Assembly: GCF_002266435.3 (NCBI RefSeq)
Contig: NZ_CP029426.2
Location: forward strand, 4,494,001-4,558,000
DNA from: Bradyrhizobium amphicarpaeae
GTDB taxonomy: Bacteria; Pseudomonadota; Alphaproteobacteria; Rhizobiales; Xanthobacteraceae
Length of the DNA stretch: 64,000 nt
Reading direction: 5' to 3'
The position numbers were made by a program, and so were the translations under genes. The notes below the pieces were generated by a model. The model did not search any database, was not told where the DNA came from, and was given only the letters and a program-made list of their open reading frames with translations. The first letter of the stretch is position 1, and every line of letters begins with the position of its first letter. This document shows positions 51,405-60,389 of the stretch, piece after piece.

Positions 51405-52380
51405 ATGGGCAAGCGTAACACGATCTGTGCCGGGATCGATACCGGCAAACACAAGCTCGACGTGGCGCTCGATGGCAACTCCGAGCAGTTGCAGGTCGAC
51501 CACACGGTGGAAGGCCACCAGGTGCTGGTGGAGTGGCTGAAGTGCCGGAAGGTGAAGAGAGTCGGGATCGAGGCAAGTGGAGGCTACGAGCAGGCGGTCG
51601 TCGCCGAGCTGCGGCGCAAGCGGTTCGTCGTCGTCCTGTTTCAGCCGAAGCAGGTCCGTGCTTATGGCACGTTCCACCTGCTGCTGGCCAAGAACGACAA
51701 GATCGACGCGAAGCTGATTGCGATGTGCACCGCTGCGGTCAGGACGATACATTCCGCTCCGGATCCGCGCCTGCAGCCCTTTGCCGATCACCTGACGATG
51801 ATCGACCAGATCACGGAAGACATCGCAAGGCTCAAGAACCGGCTCGAGAGTTGCCGAGACACGCGGATTCAAGGGGTTTGGAAGGCGCAGATCGCGCTCC
51901 TGGCCAAGTCCAAACGAGCCGAGTTCAAGGCACTGCTGGCGGCGATCCGCACACACTCCGATCTCGCCGCACGGCTTGATCTGATCTACTGCGGCCTGCC
52001 GACCGCGGCTGCCGTCCTGATCAGGATGCCCGAGATCGGCACCATCACGCGCGAGCGAGCCTCGGCTCTCAGCGGACTGGCGCCTTACGACGACGATAGC
52101 GGCAAACGCTCCGGTGCCCGTCACATCAAAGGTGGCCGTGAGCGCCTGCGTTGGGCGCTCTACAACGCGGCTCTTCCGGCATCCTCCCGCTGGAATCCGC
52201 AGATCAGGGCTCTCTATGGTCGACTGATCGCCGCCGGAAAACCACATAAATGTGCGCTGGTCGCTTGCGCCAGAAAGCTGCTCGTCACGATCAACGCTGT
52301 CGTCGCCCGCGGAATTCCCTGGGAGCCCGAGATGCCTCAACTCGCCAAGCTCACCACCTGATCGCGTTTCTTTGTTCGAT
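51240..52380 (+). mobile_element. IS110-family insertion sequence (ends approximate)
   Basis: One intact IS110-type transposase with about 165-200 nt of 5' non-coding sequence. As usual for this family there are no terminal inverted repeats or obvious target duplications, so the edges are estimates. Palindromic repeats lie on both sides (51108-51194 and 52432-52505), consistent with the habit of these elements of entering palindromes. Confidence 0.7.
51405..52361 (+). CDS. IS110-family transposase
   Basis: A 318-aa DEDD recombinase. The RuvC-like N-domain starts ICAGIDTGKHKLDVAL with the first Asp, then VGIEASGGYEQAVV (Glu) and LLLAKNDKIDAKLIA (Asp/Asp). The C-terminal transposase_20 domain carries CGLPTAAAVLIRMPEIG and SGLAPYDDDSGKRSGARHIK with the catalytic Ser region. 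Full length, so probably active. ATG at 51405 has GAGG just upstream. Confidence 0.93.
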   Translation: MGKRNTICAGIDTGKHKLDVALDGNSEQLQVDHTVEGHQVLVEWLKCRKVKRVGIEASGGYEQAVVAELRRKRFVVVLFQPKQVRAYGTFHLLLAKNDKIDAKLIAMCTAAVRTIHSAPDPRLQPFADHLTMIDQITEDIARLKNRLESCRDTRIQGVWKAQIALLAKSKRAEFKALLAAIRTHSDLAARLDLIYCGLPTAAAVLIRMPEIGTITRERASALSGLAPYDDDSGKRSGARHIKGGRERLRWALYNAALPASSRWNPQIRALYGRLIAAGKPHKCALVACARKLLVTINAVVARGIPWEPEMPQLAKLTT

Positions 52381-52431
52381 CAGGCGGCCGTTTCTTCGTC
52401 CCGACCTGCCCCCTCACCGACGCCGCGCGCG

Positions 52432-52505
52432 GCGGCCGTCAAGGCTGGCCGTCGCTCCGCTCTCCCATCACACCCGCTGCCGCCAGGCCACGCCTTGACG
52501 GCCGC
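52432..52505. repeat. Inverted repeat after the IS110 element
   Basis: GCGGCCGTCAAGGC (52432-52445) and GCCTTGACGGCCGC (52492-52505) are a perfect 14-bp inverted pair with a 46-bp centre. The 205-bp gap before the DUF2336 gene holds nothing else recognisable. Confidence 0.75.
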
Positions 52506-52566
52506 AAGCGCGGCGTCATGCTCAAGGGCAATCGGGCGCTGCTTTAATGGTTGCTACGGCAACTCG

Positions 52567-53742
52567 CTACGCCGCGATCAGATCGTCATACATCGGATCG
52601 AGCGTATCCTCCGCGACCAGCTCGTCGCAGAACAGCCTTGCCTCCTCGCGCGCGGATTCCGTGGCGAAGCGGCGCAGCAGGACCATCAGCGGCTCGGTGG
52701 CCCCGCGGTCGGTCTCGCAATGGGTGAGCACGCGCTCGACCATGCGCCGGCGCAGCCGCACCGCGCCGTCGTCGCTGTCGACGAAGCCCTGCTCATGGCA
52801 GGCGTCGAGCGCGACCTGGAACGCCGGGAACGTCGCCTCGGGCAGCCCGGCGCGGCGGAGCACCGCGTGAAGGCTGTTGCCACCGCGGTCGTGCAGCAGC
52901 GCGGAGACGCGCGCCAGCGGCAGGTCGGCGAGCTCGGCCAGCGCCGCGTCGAACAAATCGAGATTGCTGGACAGCAGCGCGCGCAGGATCAAGCCGGCGG
53001 TGAGCTGGCCGGTGACGCGCAAATGATGCACCAGGCCCTGCATATCCTCGCCGCGCGAGCGCGCCGCGATATTCATGGTGGAGCGGTCGCGTGCCTCGAG
53101 CGCGATGCGTTCGGCGCGGTCGGCGCTGAGCCAGTTTCGCGCCACGACGAATTGCGCCAGCGTCTCGGAGAGTTTGGCCACCAGCGCGGCGCGGGTTGCA
53201 GCCGGCAGATCGTCCAGCACCAGCATCGCCTCGCGGATCGCGGCGAGATGGCCGTGACGCTCGACGATGCGGTGCCATGAGAACGGCGCGAGTTCTGCGT
53301 GAGGATTCTCGATCAGCTCCAGTGCCGCCGCCGCGCAGCCGACCTCGGCGATGGCGGCGCAGACCGAGACCGGCAGCGCGATGCGGCGGGCAACCGCGCA
53401 TTGCACTTCGTCATTGCCGGTCGCGACGATGTCGACGAGATCGGCGTCGATCAGCAGCGGGGAATGTTCGAGCACGGGCAGCGCGACGGTCGGCTGGTCC
53501 GCCGACAGCGCCCGTACGATCGAGGCCGGCGCATCCGTGCTGCGCGCAAACGCCTCGGCCATCGCCTGCCGCACCAGCGGCGAGGGATCGTCGAGTTGCA
53601 TCAGAAGCGCGCCCTCGGCGGCGATGCGATCGTCATGGGAAAGATCTGAGATCAGCCAGGCCCGGGCCAACGCCCGCGTGGCCTCGGCGCGGTCGCCGGC
53701 AGGCGCCGTCCTGATCCAATTGATGAACTGCCGAACAATCAT
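52567..53742 (-). CDS. DUF2336 protein
   Basis: A 391-aa protein of alpha-helical repeats (HEAT-like; DDPSPLVRQAMAEAFARS) followed by the conserved DUF2336 region (HHLRVTGQLTAGLILRALLS and FVDSDDGAVRLRRRMVERVL). Found mainly in alphaproteobacteria; no enzymatic motif. No signal peptide. The 279-bp gap 53743-54021 towards the transglycosylase gene is AT-richer and contains no gene I can support. Confidence 0.85.
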   Translation of the reverse strand: MIVRQFINWIRTAPAGDRAEATRALARAWLISDLSHDDRIAAEGALLMQLDDPSPLVRQAMAEAFARSTDAPASIVRALSADQPTVALPVLEHSPLLIDADLVDIVATGNDEVQCAVARRIALPVSVCAAIAEVGCAAAALELIENPHAELAPFSWHRIVERHGHLAAIREAMLVLDDLPAATRAALVAKLSETLAQFVVARNWLSADRAERIALEARDRSTMNIAARSRGEDMQGLVHHLRVTGQLTAGLILRALLSSNLDLFDAALAELADLPLARVSALLHDRGGNSLHAVLRRAGLPEATFPAFQVALDACHEQGFVDSDDGAVRLRRRMVERVLTHCETDRGATEPLMVLLRRFATESAREEARLFCDELVAEDTLDPMYDDLIAA

Positions 53743-54021
53743 GCTGCTTCCGGCTTACACAACAAACGAAAATGGTGACGGCTCGTCACCTGCAATACAA
53801 AATAAACCACGACGCTTAACAAAGCGTTCACCATAACTGGCTGGTTTTGTTGAGGATTTGTTAAGGGAACAAAGGCGACTGGGAGCCGCGCCCCGGACGC
53901 GGCGCGCCAGTGATGCGCCGCCGAGCCGGACCCAAAATTTTCGAGCGGAGGCGCGGCGTGCGTCGCGGCTCCGCACAGCAGCGTTTCACGCTGCAGCGCG
54001 TCCGGGACACGCGGGTGAGTG

Positions 54022-55041
54022 TTAGCTCGAGAACGTGCCGCTGCGATCGCTGAACAGATCGAGCGGCTGCGGCGGCCGCACATCCGGCGTCGCTGATGCG
54101 ACCGAGGTGAGCGAGGCGTTGTCGCCCCACAATTTCTGCACCGTGGTCGAGACCGGCTGCGTGGCGTCGCCGGGCTGATAGAGCGAACGAAACACCGGCG
54201 TGGTCGGGGCATTGTCGGCGACCGTCGCCGGCGATGTGGCACTGACGGGCGTCACAGCGCGCGTGTTCGGAAAGGTCTGGAGATAGGCGGCGTTGTCGAT
54301 GATTGGCGCGGTGGGCTGCACGCCACTCGCGCTCGCAACCTCGGTGGTCGACGGTGTGCCGCCATACATCGCCATCGCATTACGGGTCGTTTTCGAATTG
54401 GCCGCGCTGGCATAGCGCGCGTCCAGCACCGAATAGACTTCGGAGACGCTGCGGGCGCGGCCGTCCTTGGCGTAGAAGATCGAGCGGTTGGCGGAGGCCG
54501 CATTGGGAAAAAGCCGCGCGCCGACGGCTTGCGGATTGTCCTCGGCATTGGCGATCAGTTTTGCGGCACCGCCGACGCCCATGAAATGCGCCATGTAGAG
54601 TTCGCTGTCGCTCGGCCTGCGTCCGAGCAGGCCGGTGAGCTTGAAGCTGTTCGACTGGGTCAGCGCCGCCGCCATGCTGGAGGCCGCCTCGGGATCGTCG
54701 CGCAGCTTCATGATCGACTGCTTCATCGCGGGATCGTCGACGGTGTAGCCGCCCGACGACGTCCGGCTGATGGCGTCGGAATAATTGCCATAGCCGAGCT
54801 GGGTCCCGGCCTCCTTCACGGTGCCGAGCCAGGTCTGGTCGATGAACTGGTAGAGCCCGTGCGCGGACGACGTGGTGGCGCCCGCCGTCGGATTGAAATC
54901 CGATTCCATCTTGGCGGTGGTCAGCATGTACTGGAAGCTGACGCCTGCAACGTTCGAGGCCTGCTTGATTGCACCAGCGACGCGCGCCCGCGACGGATCG
55001 AGAGCGGCCGTCTGCGTGACACTGGAATTGTCGACCGACAT
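54022..55041 (-). CDS. Lytic transglycosylase-like SLT protein
   Basis: A 339-aa protein. The SLT-type domain lies about residues 25-150: AKMESDFNPTAGATTSSAHG with catalytic Glu in KMESDF, then LYQFIDQTWL. No classical signal peptide (starts MSVDNSSVTQTAALDPS), so export by flagellar or other route is possible. A long Ser/Thr/Ala-rich C-terminal half follows. ATG at 55041 chosen; the frame could extend to 55083. Similar proteins cut peptidoglycan around flagella, but that role is not shown. Confidence 0.83.
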   Translation of the reverse strand: MSVDNSSVTQTAALDPSRARVAGAIKQASNVAGVSFQYMLTTAKMESDFNPTAGATTSSAHGLYQFIDQTWLGTVKEAGTQLGYGNYSDAISRTSSGGYTVDDPAMKQSIMKLRDDPEAASSMAAALTQSNSFKLTGLLGRRPSDSELYMAHFMGVGGAAKLIANAEDNPQAVGARLFPNAASANRSIFYAKDGRARSVSEVYSVLDARYASAANSKTTRNAMAMYGGTPSTTEVASASGVQPTAPIIDNAAYLQTFPNTRAVTPVSATSPATVADNAPTTPVFRSLYQPGDATQPVSTTVQKLWGDNASLTSVASATPDVRPPQPLDLFSDRSGTFSS

Positions 55042-55171
55042 GATGAAGTGCCCGCCCCGCGCGGCGTTGAGCGGCGCCGGCAATTCGGCGCCTATCGTCT
55101 CACCGTGGGACAGGTATGGTTAATGCGAAGTTAATTCCCGAGGATGGCCCGGCTCACGGTCATTCCGAAGA

Positions 55172-55594
55172 TCACTTCTTGTAGACCGCATCCGGATCGA
55201 ACAGCCGCTCCGCGTCGGTAAAGACGAGCCTCGTGCCGCTGCCCTCCACCTCGACCTTGCGATAGAAGCACGACCTTCGCCCGGTGTGGCAGGCAGCCCC
55301 GATCTGCTCGACCCGGATCCAGACCGCGTCCTGGTCACAATCGGTGCGGATCTCGACCACGCGCTGGGTCTGACCCGAGGTCTCACCTTTTCGCCACAAG
55401 GCCTTGCGCGAACGGCTGAAGTACCAGGCCTCGCCGGTCGCGATCGTCTTGCGCAGCGCTTCGTCGTTCATGTGCGCGACCATGAGCACGTCACCGGTGG
55501 CGGCGTCGGTCGCGACCACCGTCACGAGGCCGGCAGCATCGAAATTGGGGAGGAAGGCAAGACCTTCCTCGATCTCGTGGGAGTGAGCGGACAC
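55172..55594 (-). CDS. hisI: Phosphoribosyl-AMP cyclohydrolase
   Basis: A 140-aa enzyme of histidine synthesis that opens the adenine ring of [25 protein letters not shown] and [10 protein letters not shown] carry the Cys and Asp ligands for zinc and magnesium. Single-function HisI without the HisE part. GTG start with GAGG upstream. It follows folE by 28 bp and is not near other his genes in this window. Confidence 0.96.
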   Translation of the reverse strand: MSAHSHEIEEGLAFLPNFDAAGLVTVVATDAATGDVLMVAHMNDEALRKTIATGEAWYFSRSRKALWRKGETSGQTQRVVEIRTDCDQDAVWIRVEQIGAACHTGRRSCFYRKVEVEGSGTRLVFTDAERLFDPDAVYKK

Positions 55595-55622
55595 AGCGAC
55601 CTCGCTTGAGACACTTGCGAGG

Positions 55623-56315
55623 TCAGCGCTGCAGGCCTCGCACCAGGGACAGGAAACGGGCCTGCTCCGCCGGATTGTCGCGGAACATGCCGGTGAAGCG
55701 GCTGGTGAAGGTGGAGGCGCCGTGCTTGGCGACGCCGCGCACCGACATGCAGGTATGCTCGGCCTCGATCAGCACCGCCACACCGCGCGGCTTGAGGACC
55801 TCGTCGATCGCTGCCGCGATCTGCGCCGTCAGATGCTCCTGGGTCTGAAGCCTGCGGGCGAAGATGTCGGTGAGGCGCGCGAGCTTGGACAGGCCGACGA
55901 CGCGCTCCACCGGCGTATAGGCGATGTGCGCCTTGCCGTAGAACGGCATCATGTGATGCTCGCATTGCGAGGTGAACTCGATGTCGCGCACCAGGACGAA
56001 ATCGTCATAGCCCGCGGTCTCGCCGAAAGTGCGGTCGAGCACCTCGGCCGGGCATTGGTGATAGCCCTGATAGAGCTCGTCGAAGGCCTCGACCACGCGG
56101 CGCGGGGTGTCGAGCAGGCCCTCGCGCTCGGTGTTCTCGCCGATATAGGCGAGCAGCGTCTTCACGGCCGCTTCCGCCTCGGCGCGCGCAGGACGCGGCT
56201 GGTCGGCGCGGACGGCGGCCGCGAGGAATTCGGCAGGGTCAAGCTCGGCCGGGCGGCTCTCGGACTGCCGGTCGGATGGCTTGCTGGGGCGGATGGATTT
56301 GATGGTGGCGTCCAT
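55623..56315 (-). CDS. folE: GTP cyclohydrolase I
   Basis: A 230-aa FolE making dihydroneopterin triphosphate from GTP for folate. The zinc site is [16 protein letters not shown] plus Cys in [32 protein letters not shown] is the conserved helix. The N-terminal 40 residues are extra and basic. GGAGTAGAC precedes ATG 56315. Co-transcribed with hisI. Confidence 0.96.
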   Translation of the reverse strand: MDATIKSIRPSKPSDRQSESRPAELDPAEFLAAAVRADQPRPARAEAEAAVKTLLAYIGENTEREGLLDTPRRVVEAFDELYQGYHQCPAEVLDRTFGETAGYDDFVLVRDIEFTSQCEHHMMPFYGKAHIAYTPVERVVGLSKLARLTDIFARRLQTQEHLTAQIAAAIDEVLKPRGVAVLIEAEHTCMSVRGVAKHGASTFTSRFTGMFRDNPAEQARFLSLVRGLQR

Positions 56316-56568
56316 GTCTACTCCGTTCGACGGCCTTGCGGCCGGAGTGTCACCGGCAGACGGGGCGGCAATGCCGCCGGACGCCTGTAGAGAACAGTTT
56401 CGGCGAAAAAGGTCCTGGCGCTGTAACGCTGGCAGCACAGATCTGGATCACCGTCACCGCACGGCTGGACTGTTTTTCCGCCAGTTCCGCTCCTATATAG
56501 GACCCTGGACGCCGCCCGCCAAGGCCGATCCGGCGCGGAAGTGGGTGTGGACGTGTTGGACTCCTCAC

Positions 56569-57018
56569 ATGCTGAACGACATCTACAACAAGCGGATCAT
56601 TGAACTAGCCGGCAATATTCCGCGCCTCGGACGGCTGCCGGACCCCGACGCGTCCGCTACCGCCCACTCCAAATTGTGCGGCTCGACCGTGAAGGTCGAT
56701 CTCAAGATGGAGGGCGACAAGGTCATCGACTTCGCCCATGACGTGAAGGCCTGCGCGCTCGGACAAGCCTCTTCATCCATCATGGCAAGTCGCATCGTCG
56801 GCTCGACTGCGAGCGAACTCCGTGCGTTACGCGAAACTGTTCGCAAGATGCTGAAGGAGAACGGTGCGCCTCCTGAAGGCAAATGGGAGGAGATCAAGTT
56901 CCTCGAGCCGGTCCGCGACTACAAGGCGCGGCACGCCTCGACGCTGCTGACCTTCGACGCGGTGGTCGACGCCATTGGCCAGATCGAGGCCAAGCAGCCG
57001 GCTGCGGCGCAGGGCTGA
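56569..57018 (+). CDS. NifU/IscU-like iron-sulfur scaffold protein
   Basis: A 149-aa scaffold protein. Cys ligands are seen in SKLCGSTVKV (about C37) and VKACALGQASSSIMAS (about C62). The third Cys of IscU is replaced by the segment YKARHASTLLTFDA, so His or another residue may complete the site. ATG at 56569; an upstream frame is unlike the family. It diverges from folE. Probably iron-sulfur trafficking, partner unknown. Confidence 0.85.
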   Translation: MLNDIYNKRIIELAGNIPRLGRLPDPDASATAHSKLCGSTVKVDLKMEGDKVIDFAHDVKACALGQASSSIMASRIVGSTASELRALRETVRKMLKENGAPPEGKWEEIKFLEPVRDYKARHASTLLTFDAVVDAIGQIEAKQPAAAQG

Positions 57019-57070
57019 GGTCCGCTTCGCGCTCCGCGCATGCCGGGACTGACTGCCGGGATTTGAGAGC

Positions 57071-57970
57071 TTACTTCTGCGTCGCCGGAGCTGGTGCGGC
57101 CACGCCACCGGTCGGCACCAGGGCTTCGGCGGTCTTGGTCGACTTGGCAGGCTGCGGCTGTTCGGGTTCGGCGCCGAACCTCGCCTGCATCTTCGGCGCG
57201 AGCTCCGCCATGGCCGGCGCAGAGATGTCCACATGCGGCAGCACGTCGGCCACGAGGTCGGTCGTCACGAGATTGGTGAGCTTGAGCTCGCCTGCGTCCA
57301 GCTCGTGCAGGTCTTCCCACGGCGGAACGCTGAGCGCGAGCGACAGCAGGTCGCCGGCGCCGCCCATGTCGAAGGTGTATTTGGCAAGACGGCCGATATC
57401 GCGTTCCACGATCATCAGATCCTGCGCGCTGTAGCTCGCCGCCTTGGCATCGTCGGCGCGGTCGCCCATCCAGATCTGGTGGACGCGGACATGGGCGGCT
57501 TCCGGCACGTAGCGCTTCTTGCCGGCCAGCAGCAGGAACACGCACATGGATTCGCAATAGGCCTCCGGCGAAACCGCCGGACGGGCCGACTGCCCGCCGC
57601 GGAGGCTGATGCCGACCGTGGTCAGGAGACCGAGATTGCGGAAGCGCCGGCCGAGCGTAATCGCGTCGTTGACGGAACCGCCGCTGGAATCGAGCACCAC
57701 GGTGGCACCGCCGAGCTGGCGGCCGCGGGAAAACTCCTCGAAATCCTTCGGGGTATCGGCGGTGATGATGCCGACCGCGCTGACCCAGCCGCGGCAATTC
57801 GGCTCGCAGGCGATCCAGTTGAACTTCATCGGCAGCTTGCGCTCTTCGAGAGCAGCGCCAGCGCGGGCCGACGACCCTGATGTCGCAACGACGCCAGCCA
57901 GCGCGACTCCACAGACGGCGGTACCCACCAGCAACCAGCCGCGAAGATTGAGCGACGTCAGAACTTTCAA
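57071..57970 (-). CDS. Exported ClpP/crotonase-fold protein
   Basis: A 299-aa protein with an N-terminal hydrophobic signal (GWLLVGTAVCGVALAGVVA). VVLDSSGGSVNDAITLGRR matches the oxyanion Gly strand of periplasmic ClpP-like proteins, and CESMCVFLLLAGKKRYV holds a Ser at the nucleophile position, with H in VRVHQIWMG. Ends in a Pro/Ala tail. TTG at 57970 with AAGGGA upstream is preferred over TTG 57994. Substrate unknown. Confidence 0.78.
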   Translation of the reverse strand: MKVLTSLNLRGWLLVGTAVCGVALAGVVATSGSSARAGAALEERKLPMKFNWIACEPNCRGWVSAVGIITADTPKDFEEFSRGRQLGGATVVLDSSGGSVNDAITLGRRFRNLGLLTTVGISLRGGQSARPAVSPEAYCESMCVFLLLAGKKRYVPEAAHVRVHQIWMGDRADDAKAASYSAQDLMIVERDIGRLAKYTFDMGGAGDLLSLALSVPPWEDLHELDAGELKLTNLVTTDLVADVLPHVDISAPAMAELAPKMQARFGAEPEQPQPAKSTKTAEALVPTGGVAAPAPATQK

Positions 57971-58210
57971 ACTGGTCCCTTCCCCAAGCCCCAAGCACTA
58001 AGCCAAAGCCGATTCAGGCACGCCCCGTTTTGCGCCCGATGAGTCTACACATGGACGTCACAAAAATGGTATCCGGGGGAATACAGATCGTCCATAGGTA
58101 CTTGCTGCACTGCTCCCAAAAAGCACGCAGAATATGGCCCGGAAACAACAGCTTACAGTTCCCTGCGCCGGAACCGCGCAATCCTCGCTCAACATCGCAG
58201 CATAGCGCAC

Positions 58211-58546
58211 ATGAAGCATCCAGCCTGCGGGCACTGTTCCAGCTCGGTCGAAGGGGTATTTCGGCTCCCACGCAGATTCGGCCGTGCGTTGATCTGGCTT
58301 TACCGGCATACGCTGTCGCCCCTGGTCGGCTACAATTGCCGGCATCTGCCGACCTGCTCCGTCTATGGCGACGAGGCGATCGAGCGGTTCGGGCTCTGGG
58401 CCGGCGGCTGGATGACGCTGGCGCGCCTGCTGCGCTGCAATCCGTTCGGCACATCGGGTATCGACAATGTGCCGCTCACCGCACCGCCCGGTGCGCACTG
58501 GTACCTGCCATGGCGATACGCCCGCTGGCGCGGCGTCAATGCATGA
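58211..58546 (+). CDS. yidD: Membrane protein insertion efficiency factor YidD
   Basis: A 111-aa peripheral membrane protein that aids YidC-dependent insertion. IWLYRHTLSPLVGYNCRHLP and TCSVYGDEAIERFGLWAGG are the family core, and LLRCNPFGTSGIDNVP is the third motif with conserved Cys. It stands alone here rather than with rnpA and yidC. The ribosome site is weak. Start at 58211 is the first plausible Met. Confidence 0.92.
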   Translation: MKHPACGHCSSSVEGVFRLPRRFGRALIWLYRHTLSPLVGYNCRHLPTCSVYGDEAIERFGLWAGGWMTLARLLRCNPFGTSGIDNVPLTAPPGAHWYLPWRYARWRGVNA

Positions 58547-58638
58547 CATTGCTGCGGTGCTTTGCGCATCGCTGGCCTGACGGGAACCGCAAACTTTCCT
58601 CCCGCGTTGTTTTGACGCTCCCCAGGGAGGAAACAACA

Positions 58639-58848
58639 ATGCGCTGGAAAATCAGCCCTCATCTCCACCTCAGGCCTGGACCAACGCCCGGCGGGAGGCC
58701 GCATCATGACCCCCGCACCATGGATCTGCTCGCGATCGTTTGCCTGCTGATGCTCGTGCTCGGCTCCGGCTGGTATCTGGCATCGAGCCTTGCGACCGCG
58801 CCGGCTACCACGGCGTTCATCGTGCCGAGCCAGAGCGTGCACTGGTAA
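58639..58848 (+). CDS. Small single-pass membrane protein, 69 aa
   Basis: MRWKISPHLHLRPGPTPGGR is a basic N-terminus, then one helix (LLAIVCLLMLVLGSGWYLAS) and a short tail. GGAGG lies 8 nt before the ATG, strong support. An internal Met just before the helix is an alternative. Unknown role. Confidence 0.68.
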   Translation: MRWKISPHLHLRPGPTPGGRPHHDPRTMDLLAIVCLLMLVLGSGWYLASSLATAPATTAFIVPSQSVHW

Positions 58849-58856
58849 GCTGGACG

Positions 58857-59813
58857 TTAGAGGTCCAGCACCAGCCGGTCCGTATCTGAGCCGGCGACGC
58901 AAACCATGAGATAACGCTCGCGCTCATACGGCGACAGGATGCGGTCGCGATGGACCGGCTTGCCCTCGAGCCAGCCGACCTTGCAGGCACCGCAGATGCC
59001 GCCGCAGCACGAGGTCGCGATCTCGATGCCTCCCTCCTGCAACGCCGCCAGCATGGTCTGGCCGGCGCGGACCTGGATCTCGGTGCCGGTGCGTGCCAGC
59101 GTCAGCGTGAAGGGCTGTGCGTCGGGATCGAGCACGGGCGCAGCGGCGACGAAGCGCTCGATATGAACATTGGCCGCAGGCCACGCAGCGGTCACCCGCT
59201 CGAAATCGTCCGTCATGCCTTCCGGTCCGCAGCAGGCGACCATCGTCGCCGATCCGCCCTCTCCGACGAGCGCCGCGAGATCGGGACGTCCGGTCCGGGT
59301 CGTCCGATGCACGACGACGCGTCCATCTTCGATCAACGGGCCGAGCTGCGCGGCGAGCGGCACCTCCTCGCGCACGATTAGATGCAGCTTGAAGTCGGCC
59401 TGCTTCGTTCGTGCGAGGTACCGCGCCATCGACAGGAACGGCGTCACGCCGATGCCGCCGGCCACGAACACGCAGCGCGCGATGCCCGCACCGGCCTCCA
59501 GTCCGCCGCGCGGCAGCGAGACGCCGATGACGTCACCGACCCTGACATCATCGTGGAGCGCACGTGAACCGCCGCGCCCCTCCGCTTCGCGCTTCACCGC
59601 AATGACATAGCGCGCATTGTCGGCAGGCTCGTTGCACAGCGAATAGGTGCGAACGAGACCATTCGGCAGATGCAGATCGATATGCGCACCGGGCTTGAAG
59701 GGCGGCAGTTCCCACTGGTCTGGATCGGCCAGCGTGAACAGTTTTGTGCCTGCTCCCGCCTCCTCGATGCCGGTGACGACCGTCTTGACCGTGGTGATCG
59801 GGCACGCGGTCAT
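58857..59813 (-). CDS. PDR/VanB-type reductase (FMN, NAD, 2Fe-2S)
   Basis: A 318-aa electron-transfer protein. Flavin site RTYSLCN, NAD site VFVAGGIGVTPFLSMA, and a C-terminal plant-type ferredoxin SCCGGICGACKVGWLEG with a last Cys in LMVCVAG. It takes electrons from NAD(P)H to a partner, usually a Rieske oxygenase. No oxygenase lies near; instead the start overlaps the MOSC gene by ATGA, so the MOSC protein is the likely partner. Confidence 0.92.
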   Translation of the reverse strand: MTACPITTVKTVVTGIEEAGAGTKLFTLADPDQWELPPFKPGAHIDLHLPNGLVRTYSLCNEPADNARYVIAVKREAEGRGGSRALHDDVRVGDVIGVSLPRGGLEAGAGIARCVFVAGGIGVTPFLSMARYLARTKQADFKLHLIVREEVPLAAQLGPLIEDGRVVVHRTTRTGRPDLAALVGEGGSATMVACCGPEGMTDDFERVTAAWPAANVHIERFVAAAPVLDPDAQPFTLTLARTGTEIQVRAGQTMLAALQEGGIEIATSCCGGICGACKVGWLEGKPVHRDRILSPYERERYLMVCVAGSDTDRLVLDL

Positions 59814-60334
59814 GCCGCGTTCCGCACGGTGTCGCCGACCTTCACGGTGCCGCCTTGCAGAATCCTGCAATTGAGGCCCGAACGGTTGATCAGGGGATCG
59901 AAGATCGCCTTGCCGGTGATCTCCTCGATGTGTCGGCATGGCACCGACAACCGCGTCGCTTCCAGCAGGGTCTCCCCCAGCCAGAAGCGGCGGCCGACGA
60001 GGTGGTTCAGCGGCACGCCCTCCACCGTCACGTTGCGCCGGTGCTCTTCCGGGCCAAGCTCAATACCGGCGTCGCGCTTCAGCGCAACCAGCGTCTCGAG
60101 CTCGAACAGGGTGACCTGCCGACCCTCCTCGGGCTTGTGCGAATAAAACCCCTCTTCGTTGCCGATCATATAGCGGTCGCCTTCGATGCCTCGACCGGCG
60201 ACGAGGGTGATCGTTTCTGCGGCGCGCATCGGCAGGAACGCGCGCGGGGTAAAGTGAAGGAAGCGCACCACCCCGGTCCAGCGGAGTTGCGTTGCGCCCT
60301 GCGCCGAGCCGGCGCCGATGGTGGTGTCGAGCAT
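59810..60334 (-). CDS. MOSC-domain protein (YiiM-like)
   Basis: A 174-aa MOSC protein. GEGIEGDRY-like segment RGIEGDRYMIGNEEGFYS is the MOSC start, RRNVTVEGVPLNHLVGRRFW the core, and LSVPCRHIEEITGK carries the Cys that binds molybdenum cofactor in YiiM/mARC relatives. Such proteins reduce N-hydroxylated compounds. ATG at 60334 has AAGGA 8 nt upstream; 60358 is alternative. Overlaps the reductase gene. Confidence 0.9.
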   Translation of the reverse strand: MLDTTIGAGSAQGATQLRWTGVVRFLHFTPRAFLPMRAAETITLVAGRGIEGDRYMIGNEEGFYSHKPEEGRQVTLFELETLVALKRDAGIELGPEEHRRNVTVEGVPLNHLVGRRFWLGETLLEATRLSVPCRHIEEITGKAIFDPLINRSGLNCRILQGGTVKVGDTVRNAA

Positions 60335-60389
60335 GACAAAATCCTTGTGAGAAACCATGGCGCGCCGCCAGAGGCGGCGCGCCGGAGGA

